Below, one piece after another: positions 36,152 through 44,938 of a stretch of 64,000 nucleotides of DNA. The first letter of the stretch is position 1, and every line of letters starts with the position of its first letter. The translations under genes and the position numbers were made by a program. The notes under the pieces are model-generated. The model made no database searches. It was not told the origin of the DNA and saw only the letters and a program-made list of their open reading frames with translations. This DNA comes from Pseudidiomarina woesei (GTDB lineage Bacteria; Pseudomonadota; Gammaproteobacteria; Enterobacterales; Alteromonadaceae), in NCBI RefSeq assembly GCF_001418345.1, contig NZ_LIPW01000001.1, positions 408,429-472,428 of the forward strand, given 5' to 3'.

Positions 36152-37206
36152 CCTTTAAAATAGCGGCTTCGCCCCACACCCACCAACGCCGTACCACGCA
36201 GCAAGTAATGCGCTGGGTGTATTTAGCGTTAATTCCTGGCGTGCTAGCACAAACCTATTTTTTTGGTTTCGGTGTTTATATTCAATTAGCGCTAGCTCTA
36301 TTAACCGCTTGGGTTGCTGAAGGCTTGTGCATGCGCATGCGCGGCCGCCCTATCGGCCATGCTTGGCAAGATCACACCGCTATTGTGACCGCCGTATTGC
36401 TGGCAGTCAGTATTCCAGCCTTAGCCCCTTGGTGGATTATCGTGATGGGAACCGCGTTTGCCATTGTGGTGGTCAAACACGTCTATGGCGGCGTGGGACA
36501 AAACTTGTTTAACCCAGCTATGGCAGGCTATGTGTTACTGCTTGTTAGCTTTCCGGTGCAAATGACAAGCTGGCCTATTCCTGCCGAATTGGCACAAATT
36601 CAGGTAAGTATTACCGACACTCTCAACCTTATTTTCACTGGGTTCACCAGCGCTGGCTATAACCTTGAGCAACTGCGCATGGGCATTGACGGCATGACCA
36701 TGGCGACTCCGCTTGATAGCCTGCGCAATGATTTAAATCATCAATTAACCTTAACTGAAGCGCTAACTAAGCCTGTTTTCGGCGATATTGCTGGTATCGG
36801 TTGGGCTTGGGTTAATCTTGCATTTTTAGCGGGTGGTTTAGTACTCATTAAGCAAAAAATCATTAGCTGGCACATACCTGGCGGCATGTTGGTCGGCTTG
36901 TTGGTACCCGCTGCTATTTACTGGTTATTTAACCCCGACCAAGCTATTACCCCAATGTTGCACCTACTTAGCGGCGCCACTATGTTGGGTGCATTTTTCA
37001 TTGCCACAGACCCCGTCACGGCAGCGACGTCTAACAAAGGTCGTTGGGTATTTGGGCTGCTCGTTGGCTTTATTGTGTTTGCGATTCGCACCTGGGGCGG
37101 CTACCCAGACGCGGTAGCCTTTGCCGTGCTGTTAGCCAACATGTGCGTACCCGTTATCGACCGCTACACCCAACCGATAGCCTATGGGCACGGAGGTCGC
37201 TCATGA
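36148..37206 (+). CDS. rnfD: Electron transport complex subunit RnfD
   Basis: 352 residues, polytopic. The covalent FMN attachment threonine motif is in DGMTMATPLDSLR (about residue 187), and GGVGQNLFNPAMAGY is conserved with NqrB. It overlaps rnfC by 4 bp and rnfG by 4 bp. Confidence 0.97.
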   Translation: MTFKIAASPHTHQRRTTQQVMRWVYLALIPGVLAQTYFFGFGVYIQLALALLTAWVAEGLCMRMRGRPIGHAWQDHTAIVTAVLLAVSIPALAPWWIIVMGTAFAIVVVKHVYGGVGQNLFNPAMAGYVLLLVSFPVQMTSWPIPAELAQIQVSITDTLNLIFTGFTSAGYNLEQLRMGIDGMTMATPLDSLRNDLNHQLTLTEALTKPVFGDIAGIGWAWVNLAFLAGGLVLIKQKIISWHIPGGMLVGLLVPAAIYWLFNPDQAITPMLHLLSGATMLGAFFIATDPVTAATSNKGRWVFGLLVGFIVFAIRTWGGYPDAVAFAVLLANMCVPVIDRYTQPIAYGHGGRS

Positions 37207-37877
37207 TCTTAAAAAGCATGCAACGTAATGGTCTTATTTTGGCTGGGTTCGCTGTAATAGCGACCTTTTTAGTGGTCATGACGTCGCTACTAACTGAAGA
37301 CGAAATTGAGCGCCAACAACAGCAGGAACTGTTACGCGTTTTAAACCAAATTATTCCAGCCAGTAAGCATGATAATGACTTATATGACAGCTGCACGCTC
37401 ATTAGCCACCCCGATTTAGGTGTGCAGCCTCGCCGTGTTTACCGCGCGCTTGTTGACGGACAGCCAACCGCAGCCGCTATGGAAGTGACAGCGCCCAATG
37501 GCTACAGCGGTGCAATTCATTTGTTGGTAGCAATGAATGTTGACGGCTCAGTGGCTGGGGTGCGCACCTTGCAACACCAAGAAACACCTGGGCTTGGTGA
37601 CAAAATAGAACTGCGCAAGAACAACTGGATTCTTAGCTTTAACGGTCACCGCGTAAACGGTACCGATGATAACCGCTGGGCCGTGAAACGCGACGGTGGT
37701 ATGTTTGATCAATTTACCGGCGCCACCATTACCCCGCGTGCTGTTGTGCAAGCCGTAAAACGCGCTGCTTTGGTATTTAACAACCAACAACAAGCGTGGT
37801 TCAATGCCCCCGCCAACTGCCAAGCTCCGGCTGGCAGCGTGGTCAATAGCACAGACACCGTAGGAGAACCGCAATGA
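37203..37877 (+). CDS. rnfG: Electron transport complex subunit RnfG
   Basis: 224 residues from ATG 37203 ([20 protein letters not shown]); the longer open frame is internal to rnfD. One N-terminal membrane anchor, a periplasmic FMN domain, and the FMN-threonine motif [16 protein letters not shown] near the C-terminus. Overlaps rnfE by 4 bp. Confidence 0.96.
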   Translation: MILKSMQRNGLILAGFAVIATFLVVMTSLLTEDEIERQQQQELLRVLNQIIPASKHDNDLYDSCTLISHPDLGVQPRRVYRALVDGQPTAAAMEVTAPNGYSGAIHLLVAMNVDGSVAGVRTLQHQETPGLGDKIELRKNNWILSFNGHRVNGTDDNRWAVKRDGGMFDQFTGATITPRAVVQAVKRAALVFNNQQQAWFNAPANCQAPAGSVVNSTDTVGEPQ

Positions 37878-38563
37878 GCACCTACAAAGAACTCACTTGG
37901 CAAGGGCTTTGGAACAACAACCCAGCGTTAGTTCAGTTATTAGGCTTATGCCCGTTGCTGGCCGTTACGGCAACAGTAACCAACGCATTGGGCTTAGGTT
38001 TAGCCACCTTATTAGTCTTAATCGGCTCAAACATCACCGTGTCGTTAGTGCGTGAGTTTGTACCCAAAGAAATCCGCATTCCCGTTTTTGTTATGGTGAT
38101 TGCGACCTTTGTCACCGTCATTCAATTGCTGATGAACGCGTACGTATATGGCTTGTATCAAGCGCTGGGTATTTTTATTCCGCTTATTGTGACCAACTGC
38201 GCCATTATTGGCCGCGCCGAAGCTTACGCGTCGAAAAATCCATGGCACCACGCAGCCTTCGACGGCTTAATGATGGGCTTAGGCTTTACTTTAGTTTTGG
38301 TACTATTAGGCGGTATTCGCGAAATTATCGGTAACGGCACCCTATTTGACGGCGCCAACTTGTTACTTGGCGAATGGGCTGCTGGCTTGCGCATTGAGTT
38401 ATTCACCGTAGACTACCCATTGCTACTGGCAATATTGCCGCCGGGCGCATTTATTGTTATGGGCTTTATTATTGCCGGTAAAAATTGGATTGACCAATAC
38501 CGCGCCGCCCGCGCTGAAAAACCCGAAAAAGTTGTCACGCGTGCCCGCGTCACTTCTCAGTAA
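37874..38563 (+). CDS. rnfE: Electron transport complex subunit RnfE
   Basis: 229 residues, six membrane helices, with [20 protein letters not shown] and [19 protein letters not shown] matching RnfA/E Cys motifs. Last rnf gene, followed 19 bp later by nth, the same order as in E. coli. Confidence 0.97.
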   Translation: MSTYKELTWQGLWNNNPALVQLLGLCPLLAVTATVTNALGLGLATLLVLIGSNITVSLVREFVPKEIRIPVFVMVIATFVTVIQLLMNAYVYGLYQALGIFIPLIVTNCAIIGRAEAYASKNPWHHAAFDGLMMGLGFTLVLVLLGGIREIIGNGTLFDGANLLLGEWAAGLRIELFTVDYPLLLAILPPGAFIVMGFIIAGKNWIDQYRAARAEKPEKVVTRARVTSQ

Positions 38564-38582
38564 TGGGTCATATTGATTTGCT

Positions 38583-39218
38583 ATGAACAAACAAAAACGA
38601 ATTGAAATACTTAAGCGCCTGCGCGCCAACAACCCAAACCCAACCACCGAGTTGGAATACAGCTCAACATTTGAGTTGTTGATAGCCGTATTGCTGTCGG
38701 CGCAGGCTACCGATGTGGGCGTTAATAAAGCCACCAAACACTTGTTCCCAGCAGCACGCACCCCACAAGCCATGCTTGACTTAGGCCTTGAGGGCGTTCG
38801 CGACTATATTAAAACCATCGGTTTGTTTAATTCAAAAGCCGAAAACGTTATCAAAACCTGTGAAATATTAGTACGCGACTATAACGGCGAAGTACCAGAA
38901 AGCCGCGAAGCGCTTGAGGCGTTACCGGGCGTGGGCCGTAAAACCGCGAACGTGGTATTAAACACCGCCTTTGGCTGGCCGACCATTGCCGTCGATACCC
39001 ATATTTTTCGCGTCGCAAACCGCACTAAGTTTGCGCCAGGCAAAACCGTTCGTGCGGTAGAAGATCGCTTAGAAAAAGTCATACCGAGCGAATTTAAAGT
39101 AGACGCGCACCACTGGTTTATTTTGCATGGTCGATATACCTGTATCGCCCGCAAACCACGCTGTGGTAGCTGTATTATTGAAGACTTGTGCGAGTTTAAA
39201 GACAAAACAGACGACTAA
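38583..39218 (+). CDS. nth: Endonuclease III (DNA glycosylase/AP lyase)
   Basis: 211 residues. Helix-hairpin-helix [17 protein letters not shown] with catalytic Lys, catalytic Asp in [11 protein letters not shown], and the C-terminal 4Fe-4S motif [17 protein letters not shown]. It removes oxidised pyrimidines. Confidence 0.98.
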   Translation: MNKQKRIEILKRLRANNPNPTTELEYSSTFELLIAVLLSAQATDVGVNKATKHLFPAARTPQAMLDLGLEGVRDYIKTIGLFNSKAENVIKTCEILVRDYNGEVPESREALEALPGVGRKTANVVLNTAFGWPTIAVDTHIFRVANRTKFAPGKTVRAVEDRLEKVIPSEFKVDAHHWFILHGRYTCIARKPRCGSCIIEDLCEFKDKTDD

Positions 39219-39232
39219 TAGGAGTATTTTTC

Positions 39233-39637
39233 ATGCGTTTATTACACACCATGCTTCGTGTTGGCGACATGCAACGTTCAATTGATTTTTACACCCAAAA
39301 CTTGGGCATGAAATTGTTGCGAACAGCTGACAACGAAGAATACAAATACTCGCTGGCTTTTGTCGGTTATGGCGACGAAATAGACCACACCGTGCTAGAG
39401 CTCACCTATAACTGGGGCGTTAGCGAATACGAACATGGTGGTGCATTTGGCCACATTGCCATCGGCGTCGAAGATATTTACGGGTTATGCGATAAACTAA
39501 AAGCTGCAGGTGCAGATGTTTACCGCGAGCCAGGCCCAGTGAAAGGCGGCAAAACCATCATTGCATTTGTACGCGACCCAGACGGCTATGCCATTGAATT
39601 GATCGATCGCAGTGCCAAAAATCCTGGAGATTTATGA
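39233..39637 (+). CDS. gloA: Lactoylglutathione lyase (glyoxalase I)
   Basis: 134 residues: [20 protein letters not shown] (metal His), [20 protein letters not shown] and the C-terminal [11 protein letters not shown] (metal Glu). The length fits the Ni-type bacterial enzyme. It detoxifies methylglyoxal. GGAGTATTTTTC precedes the ATG; the last 4 bp overlap rnt (ATGA). Confidence 0.96.
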   Translation: MRLLHTMLRVGDMQRSIDFYTQNLGMKLLRTADNEEYKYSLAFVGYGDEIDHTVLELTYNWGVSEYEHGGAFGHIAIGVEDIYGLCDKLKAAGADVYREPGPVKGGKTIIAFVRDPDGYAIELIDRSAKNPGDL

Positions 39638-40290
39638 GTACTGACCAAACCCCAGCGGTAGAAAACACAACGACTACCGGCGAGCTGATGAAAAGTCGCT
39701 TTCGCGGCTACATGCCGGTGGTTATTGACGTGGAAACAGCTGGCTTTAACGCGAAAACCGACGCGTTACTTGAAATTGCTGCGGTGACCTTACGTTTCAA
39801 TGACGACGGTTTGTTAGTGCCCGACCAAACTCTGCACTATCATGTAGAGCCTTTTGAAGGTGCCAATATTGAGCAGGCAGCCATCGATTTCAACGGCATT
39901 GATCCGCACTCGCCTTTGCGCGGCGCGGTGGACGAGTCTTTAGCATTAAAAGAAATGTTTAAACCCATTCGCAAAGCACAAAAGGACGCCGGTTGTCAGC
40001 GGTGCATTTTGGTTGGCCACAATGCCACCTTTGATCACGGCTTTGTTATGGCAGCAGCCGAGCGAGCCAATTTAAAGCGTAACCCGTTTCATCCGTTTGT
40101 CACCTTCGACACCGCTGCCCTCGCTGCCGTGTTCTTGGGGCAAACCGTGTTGATTAAGGCTTGCCAAGCAGCAGGTATTGAGTTTGACAGTAAACAAGCG
40201 CACTCAGCCGTCTACGACACCGAACGCACAGCCGAACTCTTCTGCTATATGGTCAACCGCTACAAAACCCTCGGCGGCTGGCCGCTGTAG
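39634..40290 (+). CDS. rnt: Ribonuclease T
   Basis: 218 residues, DEDDh exonuclease: [19 protein letters not shown] (Asp/Glu), [11 protein letters not shown] (Asp), [14 protein letters not shown] (His/Asp). It trims tRNA and other RNA 3' ends. gloA-rnt adjacency is common in gammaproteobacteria. The TAG stop at 40288-40290 lies inside the terminal repeat of the REPIN-like element. Confidence 0.96.
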   Translation: MSTDQTPAVENTTTTGELMKSRFRGYMPVVIDVETAGFNAKTDALLEIAAVTLRFNDDGLLVPDQTLHYHVEPFEGANIEQAAIDFNGIDPHSPLRGAVDESLALKEMFKPIRKAQKDAGCQRCILVGHNATFDHGFVMAAAERANLKRNPFHPFVTFDTAALAAVFLGQTVLIKACQAAGIEFDSKQAHSAVYDTERTAELFCYMVNRYKTLGGWPL

Positions 40291-40446
40291 CCCGGCGTTC
40301 CACGCCGGGTAGCGCGAAGCGCTGTGATTGCCGAATGCGACCACGGTGCCAGCTGTGATTGCCGCATGCGATCACGGTGCAAAATTTGATCACCAAATTG
40401 AACAATAACGATGCTGTGCATCACCCGGCGTAAAACGCCGGGCTAC
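40287..40446. repeat. REPIN/MITE-like palindromic element
   Basis: 160 bp bounded by perfect 12-bp inverted repeats GTAGCCCGGCGT (40287-40298) and ACGCCGGGCTAC (40435-40446). Each end is itself a hairpin (CCCGGCGT...ACGCCGGG). Inside lie two 29-bp direct copies starting GCTGTGATTGCCG (40321-40349, 40352-40380) that differ at two positions and are themselves near-palindromic. Without coding capacity. Confidence 0.82.
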
Positions 40447-40464
40447 GATAACGCGAGATGATGT

Positions 40465-41160
40465 ATGAACAAAAAGCTATTCACCACCCTAGCCTTAGCC
40501 TCTCTAGTTGCAGCGCCAACCGCCCAAGCCAAAATAAACTGGCAAGACATCAGCGCCACCTACTTAAATGGCTCAAACTACGAAGTTGGCGACACCGACC
40601 GCCAAGTTTTCACCTTTGAACATGCTGCCGGTTACAGCTGGGGCGACTCATTTTTATTTGTTGATCGGTTAAAGTCAGATAACGGCGACACCGAAACCTA
40701 TGCCGAAGTATCACCACGCTTCAAAGTCATGGATTTCAACTCAAACGGTCTATTCAAAGCCACCTACGTGGCAACCACTTGGGAAATCGGCCAAGGCTTC
40801 GATAACTATCTAATTGGCTTAGGCACCGACTTAAATGTAACCGGTTTTGATTACTTACAGCTCAATGCATACCGCCGTAGCAACGAGTTTTACGAAAGTA
40901 ACTATCAGCTCACCGCCGTTTGGGGCGTGCCTTTTGCCGAAAATTTCTACTACGACGGATTTATCGACTGGTCTTCAGCCAGCGAAGGTCATGCCGCCGA
41001 AATGAACTTTACCTCACAGCTCAAGTACAACATCGGCCCTATGATCGGTTATGACAATCGCCTATATGTGGGTGTTGAATACGCGCATTGGAACAACAAA
41101 TTCGGCATTCCAAATGTTGACGAACGCAATGTAAATTTGTTACTAAAGGTTCATCTATAA
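40465..41160 (+). CDS. Nucleoside-specific channel-forming protein, Tsx-like outer membrane protein
   Basis: 231 residues. Signal peptide MNKKLFTTLALASLVAAPTA ending AQA, then aromatic-rich alternating beta-strands, ending with a C-terminal NLLLKVHL outer-membrane signature. INWQDISATYLNGSNYEVG and YFEHAAGYSWGDSFLFVDR-like text (FEHAAGYSWGDSFLFVDRL) fit the Tsx/OmpK channel family. It probably passes nucleosides across the outer membrane. Confidence 0.82.
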   Translation: MNKKLFTTLALASLVAAPTAQAKINWQDISATYLNGSNYEVGDTDRQVFTFEHAAGYSWGDSFLFVDRLKSDNGDTETYAEVSPRFKVMDFNSNGLFKATYVATTWEIGQGFDNYLIGLGTDLNVTGFDYLQLNAYRRSNEFYESNYQLTAVWGVPFAENFYYDGFIDWSSASEGHAAEMNFTSQLKYNIGPMIGYDNRLYVGVEYAHWNNKFGIPNVDERNVNLLLKVHL

Positions 41161-41186
41161 TAATAATGTAACAAACAGGGTGTTTG

Positions 41187-43073
41187 ATGTACCGATGGAA
41201 ACGACTCAATACTATTAACTATCTGACGCTTTCCATCGTTTTGTTCGGTGCTTTTTTAGGGACACCGAGCACTGCCCAACCCCAAGCAGACGACGCGCAT
41301 TATCAACAGCAGCGTATACTTGCTAATCAATACTACAGCGATTTCAATAACGCTCAAGCGCAAGAAATTTGTCGCGAAACTCCGCCCAAGCCTGATGACT
41401 TTGATTACCGCTTTATTTGCGTCGAATCATTGTTAGATGTCGATGAGACAACCATCGAATTAATGTATCAGTTCTATGCCGACGCGCTTGAAGCCGATCG
41501 CATTAATGATGCCGCGCGTATGCTATCGTCGATAGGCTGGGCACAAGCGAGCATAGGTAACATCAGTGCTGCATTCGCTACCTACGAACAAGGGCTTGAA
41601 TTCGGCGATAAGATTGACTTCTTTGTACTCAATAACTTGATGTTGAATACTGCCACGCTGTATATCATGTACGGCGATGCTGACTATGTAGCAAAGGGCA
41701 TTCAGCTTCATAAAGAAACTATTGAACGCTTTAAAGAGCGAAAACAATCACACCCTGAGGATGCTGCTTATTCCGATCGCGCCATTACGTTAACCTACTT
41801 CAACTTAGGGGTTGCCAACACCTTTCATGTTCATAAATATGACGAAGCCTTAGAGTGGTTTGAAAAAGTTGATATCAACCGCATTGACCTGCGTAAATCT
41901 ACACTCATTTTTTCGGCGCTAGCTGCATACAAAACACAACAACTAGAACTCGCGCGAAATTACCTTCAGCAAGCTGATTCTTCTCCACGCAGTAACGAAA
42001 TTGATACCCAATATCTCGACTGCTACCGAGACTGGTTGCTACTAAATTGGGGCGAGATTAGTGGCTTACCCAATTGCGAAACGTTATCAGCCAATACCCC
42101 AGTTGAAGTAGAACTAGACTTATATAAACGCATTGCGCAACATGCAGATGACAATATTCGTATAATAGGCCTAGACGGCTTACACAAATTATTTGTTAAT
42201 AAACTTGAAAAAAGCCTTAAGCAAAGCTCAACTATTGCAGCTTCAAATACTGAATTGAACCGCCTAACGCAAGAGTCACGTTTAAAATCGCAGCTAATTG
42301 AAAACGAGAAAGCCCTCAAGCTTGCTGAACAAGAAAAGCATGAAAGCCAAGTAACACTCACATTTGCCATTACCGTGATATTAGTCATGGCCGTATTAAT
42401 GTTTGCGTTGCGCTTAGAAAAGAACCGGAAATTAGCTCAGCAATTTGAGCAAATGAGTGTTCATGACGCATTAACTGGACTATATAACCGACGTTACTTT
42501 GAGCAACAAATTGGCCGGGAATTAAAGTTAGTAAAGCGCGCTATAGAAGAAAACAACCCTTACAAGTTAGCTATTTTTGTACTTGATATTGACCATTTCA
42601 AATCGTTTAATGACACCTACGGCCATGATGTTGGCGATAAGGTACTGTGCGAATTCAGCCGCCGTGTTGAGTCGGCAATACGCGAAACCGATGTGCTCGT
42701 GCGTTGGGGTGGCGAAGAATTTGTGGTCGTTAGTCGCGTTGACAAAAATACGGCCTATCAGGATATAGCCAATCGCATTCGCCTAGCAGTAAGAAGCACG
42801 CCGTTTGCTGTCAATGAAACCGAGCAAATAACACTAACTTGCACCATTGGTGGTATTATTTTTCCGTTTAATACGCAATCGATTAACACAACATGGCAAA
42901 CTCTGGTTCAGTTAGCCGATGCCGCGCTATACTACGGTAAAGAGACCCAACGAGACTGCTGGGTTTGTATCGAACAAATTGAAACCGAAGAAGCTCTCCA
43001 ATTAGCACTTTCTGAGCCGTTAGTTAAAACCTTACCGCACCAAAGCATTCAGGTAAGTCGCTGCAACGATTAG
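41187..43073 (+). CDS. Membrane-bound diguanylate cyclase with periplasmic TPR-like sensor
   Basis: 628 residues from ATG 41187 (AGGGTG upstream). N-terminal signal/anchor, a helical tetratricopeptide-like periplasmic region (about 35-350), a coiled-coil stretch, one membrane helix (about 391-408, LTFAITVILVMAVLMFAL) and a GGDEF domain starting DALTGLYNRRYFEQQ. The active site reads RWGGEEF (GGEEF 508-512), intact. RETD five residues upstream is the c-di-GMP inhibitory I-site. It should make c-di-GMP; no EAL domain is present. Confidence 0.92.
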   Translation: MYRWKRLNTINYLTLSIVLFGAFLGTPSTAQPQADDAHYQQQRILANQYYSDFNNAQAQEICRETPPKPDDFDYRFICVESLLDVDETTIELMYQFYADALEADRINDAARMLSSIGWAQASIGNISAAFATYEQGLEFGDKIDFFVLNNLMLNTATLYIMYGDADYVAKGIQLHKETIERFKERKQSHPEDAAYSDRAITLTYFNLGVANTFHVHKYDEALEWFEKVDINRIDLRKSTLIFSALAAYKTQQLELARNYLQQADSSPRSNEIDTQYLDCYRDWLLLNWGEISGLPNCETLSANTPVEVELDLYKRIAQHADDNIRIIGLDGLHKLFVNKLEKSLKQSSTIAASNTELNRLTQESRLKSQLIENEKALKLAEQEKHESQVTLTFAITVILVMAVLMFALRLEKNRKLAQQFEQMSVHDALTGLYNRRYFEQQIGRELKLVKRAIEENNPYKLAIFVLDIDHFKSFNDTYGHDVGDKVLCEFSRRVESAIRETDVLVRWGGEEFVVVSRVDKNTAYQDIANRIRLAVRSTPFAVNETEQITLTCTIGGIIFPFNTQSINTTWQTLVQLADAALYYGKETQRDCWVCIEQIETEEALQLALSEPLVKTLPHQSIQVSRCND

Positions 43074-43099
43074 AACAAAACCAAAACAAGGACAAACCA

Positions 43100-43696
43100 A
43101 TGGCTTGGCAACAACGCACTCCCCACATTCTAGCCTTTATGATTGTTGCCACCATGGTGTGGTCATCTATTAACCCAGCCGACATGCGTGTGTGGTGGGC
43201 TGAAATGGTTCCCATCATGGCAATTTTTGCCGGACTATTGCTAACTTTCCGCAAATTTCAATTTAGCAATACCAGCTATGTGCTGATGAGCGTGTTGCTC
43301 ATTATGCACACTATTGGCGCTCACTATACCTTTGCCAACGTGCCGTTTGACTGGGTGACTGACACCTTTGGGTTTGAACGCAATCATTATGACCGTGTAG
43401 CGCACTTTAGCGTCGGTTTCTATGCCTATGCGGCTGCCGAACTACTGGTACGCAAAAACTGGGCGCGCCCCGTTACAGCCATGTTCTTCGGGTTGTTTTT
43501 TATCATGTCGGTGGCTGCAGCCTATGAAATTATTGAATGGCAATTTGCGGTTATAGAAGGCGGCGATGCCGGTATTGAATTTTTAGGCTCGCAAGGCGAC
43601 GAATGGGACGCACAAAAAGACATGCTCGCCGATACCCTAGGCGCTTTGGCGGCATTGGTGTTGTTCTGGTTCTCCAAATACCGTCATTCCAATTAA
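43100..43696 (+). CDS. DUF2238 (YjdF-like) membrane protein
   Basis: 198 residues, about five membrane helices, with NHYDRVAHFSVGFYAYAAAE and AAYEIIEWQFAVIEGG, then GSQGDEWDAQKDMLADTLGA, the conserved polar patches of the DUF2238/YjdF family. Its function is unknown. Convergent with higA. Confidence 0.85.
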   Translation: MAWQQRTPHILAFMIVATMVWSSINPADMRVWWAEMVPIMAIFAGLLLTFRKFQFSNTSYVLMSVLLIMHTIGAHYTFANVPFDWVTDTFGFERNHYDRVAHFSVGFYAYAAAELLVRKNWARPVTAMFFGLFFIMSVAAAYEIIEWQFAVIEGGDAGIEFLGSQGDEWDAQKDMLADTLGALAALVLFWFSKYRHSN

Positions 43697-43980
43697 AGCA
43701 AGGCAATTTTTTCAACATTGTCTAACCGCACACACTGCGACGCTTGCCAAAGGTCGTAATTATCTTGCATTGCAAGCCAGCTTTGTGGGGTACGCCCTAG
43801 CGCTTTGGATAAACGCAAAGCCATTTCAGGGCTAATTGCACTTTGGCATTTTAGAATACGATTTAAAGTTGAAGGCGCTACATCAAGTTTTTTAGCCAAA
43901 AACCGACAACTTAATTGGTAAGGCCGCATGTAGGTTTCGACAATAAACTCGCCTGGATGCGCTGGATTTTCCATGTTCAT
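43693..43980 (-). CDS. higA: HigA-family antitoxin (XRE helix-turn-helix)
   Basis: 95 residues from ATG 43980: MNMENPAHPGEFIVETYMRP, then the HTH CRFLAKKLDVAPSTLNRIL, typical of the HigA/VapI (PHPGE) antitoxin family. The ATG shares bases with the stop of the higB remnant (TAATG), the normal HigBA coupling. The toxin partner is interrupted, so this may now be an orphan antitoxin or repressor. Confidence 0.92.
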   Translation of the reverse strand: MNMENPAHPGEFIVETYMRPYQLSCRFLAKKLDVAPSTLNRILKCQSAISPEMALRLSKALGRTPQSWLAMQDNYDLWQASQCVRLDNVEKIALL

Positions 43981-44258
43981 TAATGATAATCCTCGTAATT
44001 CAGTAAGTATACATGGCCATTTAAAAACTCGAAGGTCAGCCGCCAATTTCCGCTAACCGATATAGACCATATCCCTGCTCGACTGCCTTTCAACTCGTGT
44101 AGTCCATAACCTGGTTAATTAATATCACCGATGTCTATCGCAGTAGAAAGCGCCGTTAACTGCATGCGTAACCGCTTAGCGTGTTTGCTTTGAATTCCCG
44201 AGGTACTTCCTGTTTCAAAGAAAAGCTTCAGTCCCTTATGCTTTATTGATTTGATCAT
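43980..44258 (-). pseudogene. higB: higB toxin (RelE/HigB family) interrupted by an in-frame stop
   Basis: From ATG 44258 the frame reads MIKSIKHKGLKLFFETGSTS and RLRMQLTALSTAIDIGDIN, then TAA at codon 48 (44115-44117). It continues in the same frame with PGYGLHELKGSRAGIWSISV and NGHVYLLNYEDYH to the normal stop at 43980. Full length would be 92 codons, the standard HigB size. A single nonsense codon therefore breaks an otherwise intact toxin. Sequencing error is the main alternative. Confidence 0.88.
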
Positions 44259-44381
44259 GCATACACACCTAAAGTGCAGCGTGTCGCGCAACACTGTCAA
44301 TAATTAATGTTTATCTGCATGAGTCAGTTTACTCACTAGCAGCAACACACATAACTGATTAAAGCTTTATATCTCTGTAAG

Positions 44382-44819
44382 TTATTCGCCTATGTCCTCG
44401 TTCCAAAGCGTCGGATTATTGGCAATAAAAGTGTTCATTAATTCAATACAGGTTGGATCTTGTAATACATCAACCTTCACTCCGGCTGCACGCAAACGCG
44501 CTTCGGCGCCCATAAAAGTCTGGTTTTCACCCACCACCACGTGCGGAATGCCATACAACTCTATTGCGCCAGAGCACATGCAACATGGCGACAACGTCGT
44601 ATAAATAGTGCAATCGCGGTACACCGAAGCCGGTTGACGGCCCGCGTTTTCAAACGCATCCATTTCACCATGCAAAATTGGGCTACCACTTTGTACTCTG
44701 CGGTTATGCCCACGGCCAATAATTTCGCCGTTGTGCACGATCACCGAACCGATCGGCACCCCACCCTCTTCCATACCTTTTTTGGCTTCCTCAATGGCTG
44801 CCTGCATAAATTGGTCCAT
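44382..44819 (-). CDS. Nucleoside/cytosine deaminase (yeast Fcy1-like)
   Basis: 145 residues of the zinc-dependent deaminase family: HGEMDAFENAGR (zinc His and catalytic Glu) and TTLSPCCMCSGAIELYGIP (two zinc Cys). The C-terminal half, VVVGENQTFMGAEARLRAAG and the ending LWNEDIGE, resembles fungal cytosine deaminase rather than bacterial TadA. Probable substrate is cytosine or a related base (inference). Confidence 0.85.
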   Translation of the reverse strand: MDQFMQAAIEEAKKGMEEGGVPIGSVIVHNGEIIGRGHNRRVQSGSPILHGEMDAFENAGRQPASVYRDCTIYTTLSPCCMCSGAIELYGIPHVVVGENQTFMGAEARLRAAGVKVDVLQDPTCIELMNTFIANNPTLWNEDIGE

Positions 44820-44938
44820 AATCTATTCCCTCTTAAATAATTAAATTAAAGCGAATATTGCACAGGAAATATCCATTTACAAATGCGATTTGCGAACTGC
44901 GTTTGTTAGGCGTTTAATAAATAAAAACGAGATAAATC

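Noticed and set aside
35583-36204. Minus-strand frames antisense to rnfC
   Set aside because: Shadow frames of the Ala/Lys/Glu-rich rnfC tail; no start signal or family features.
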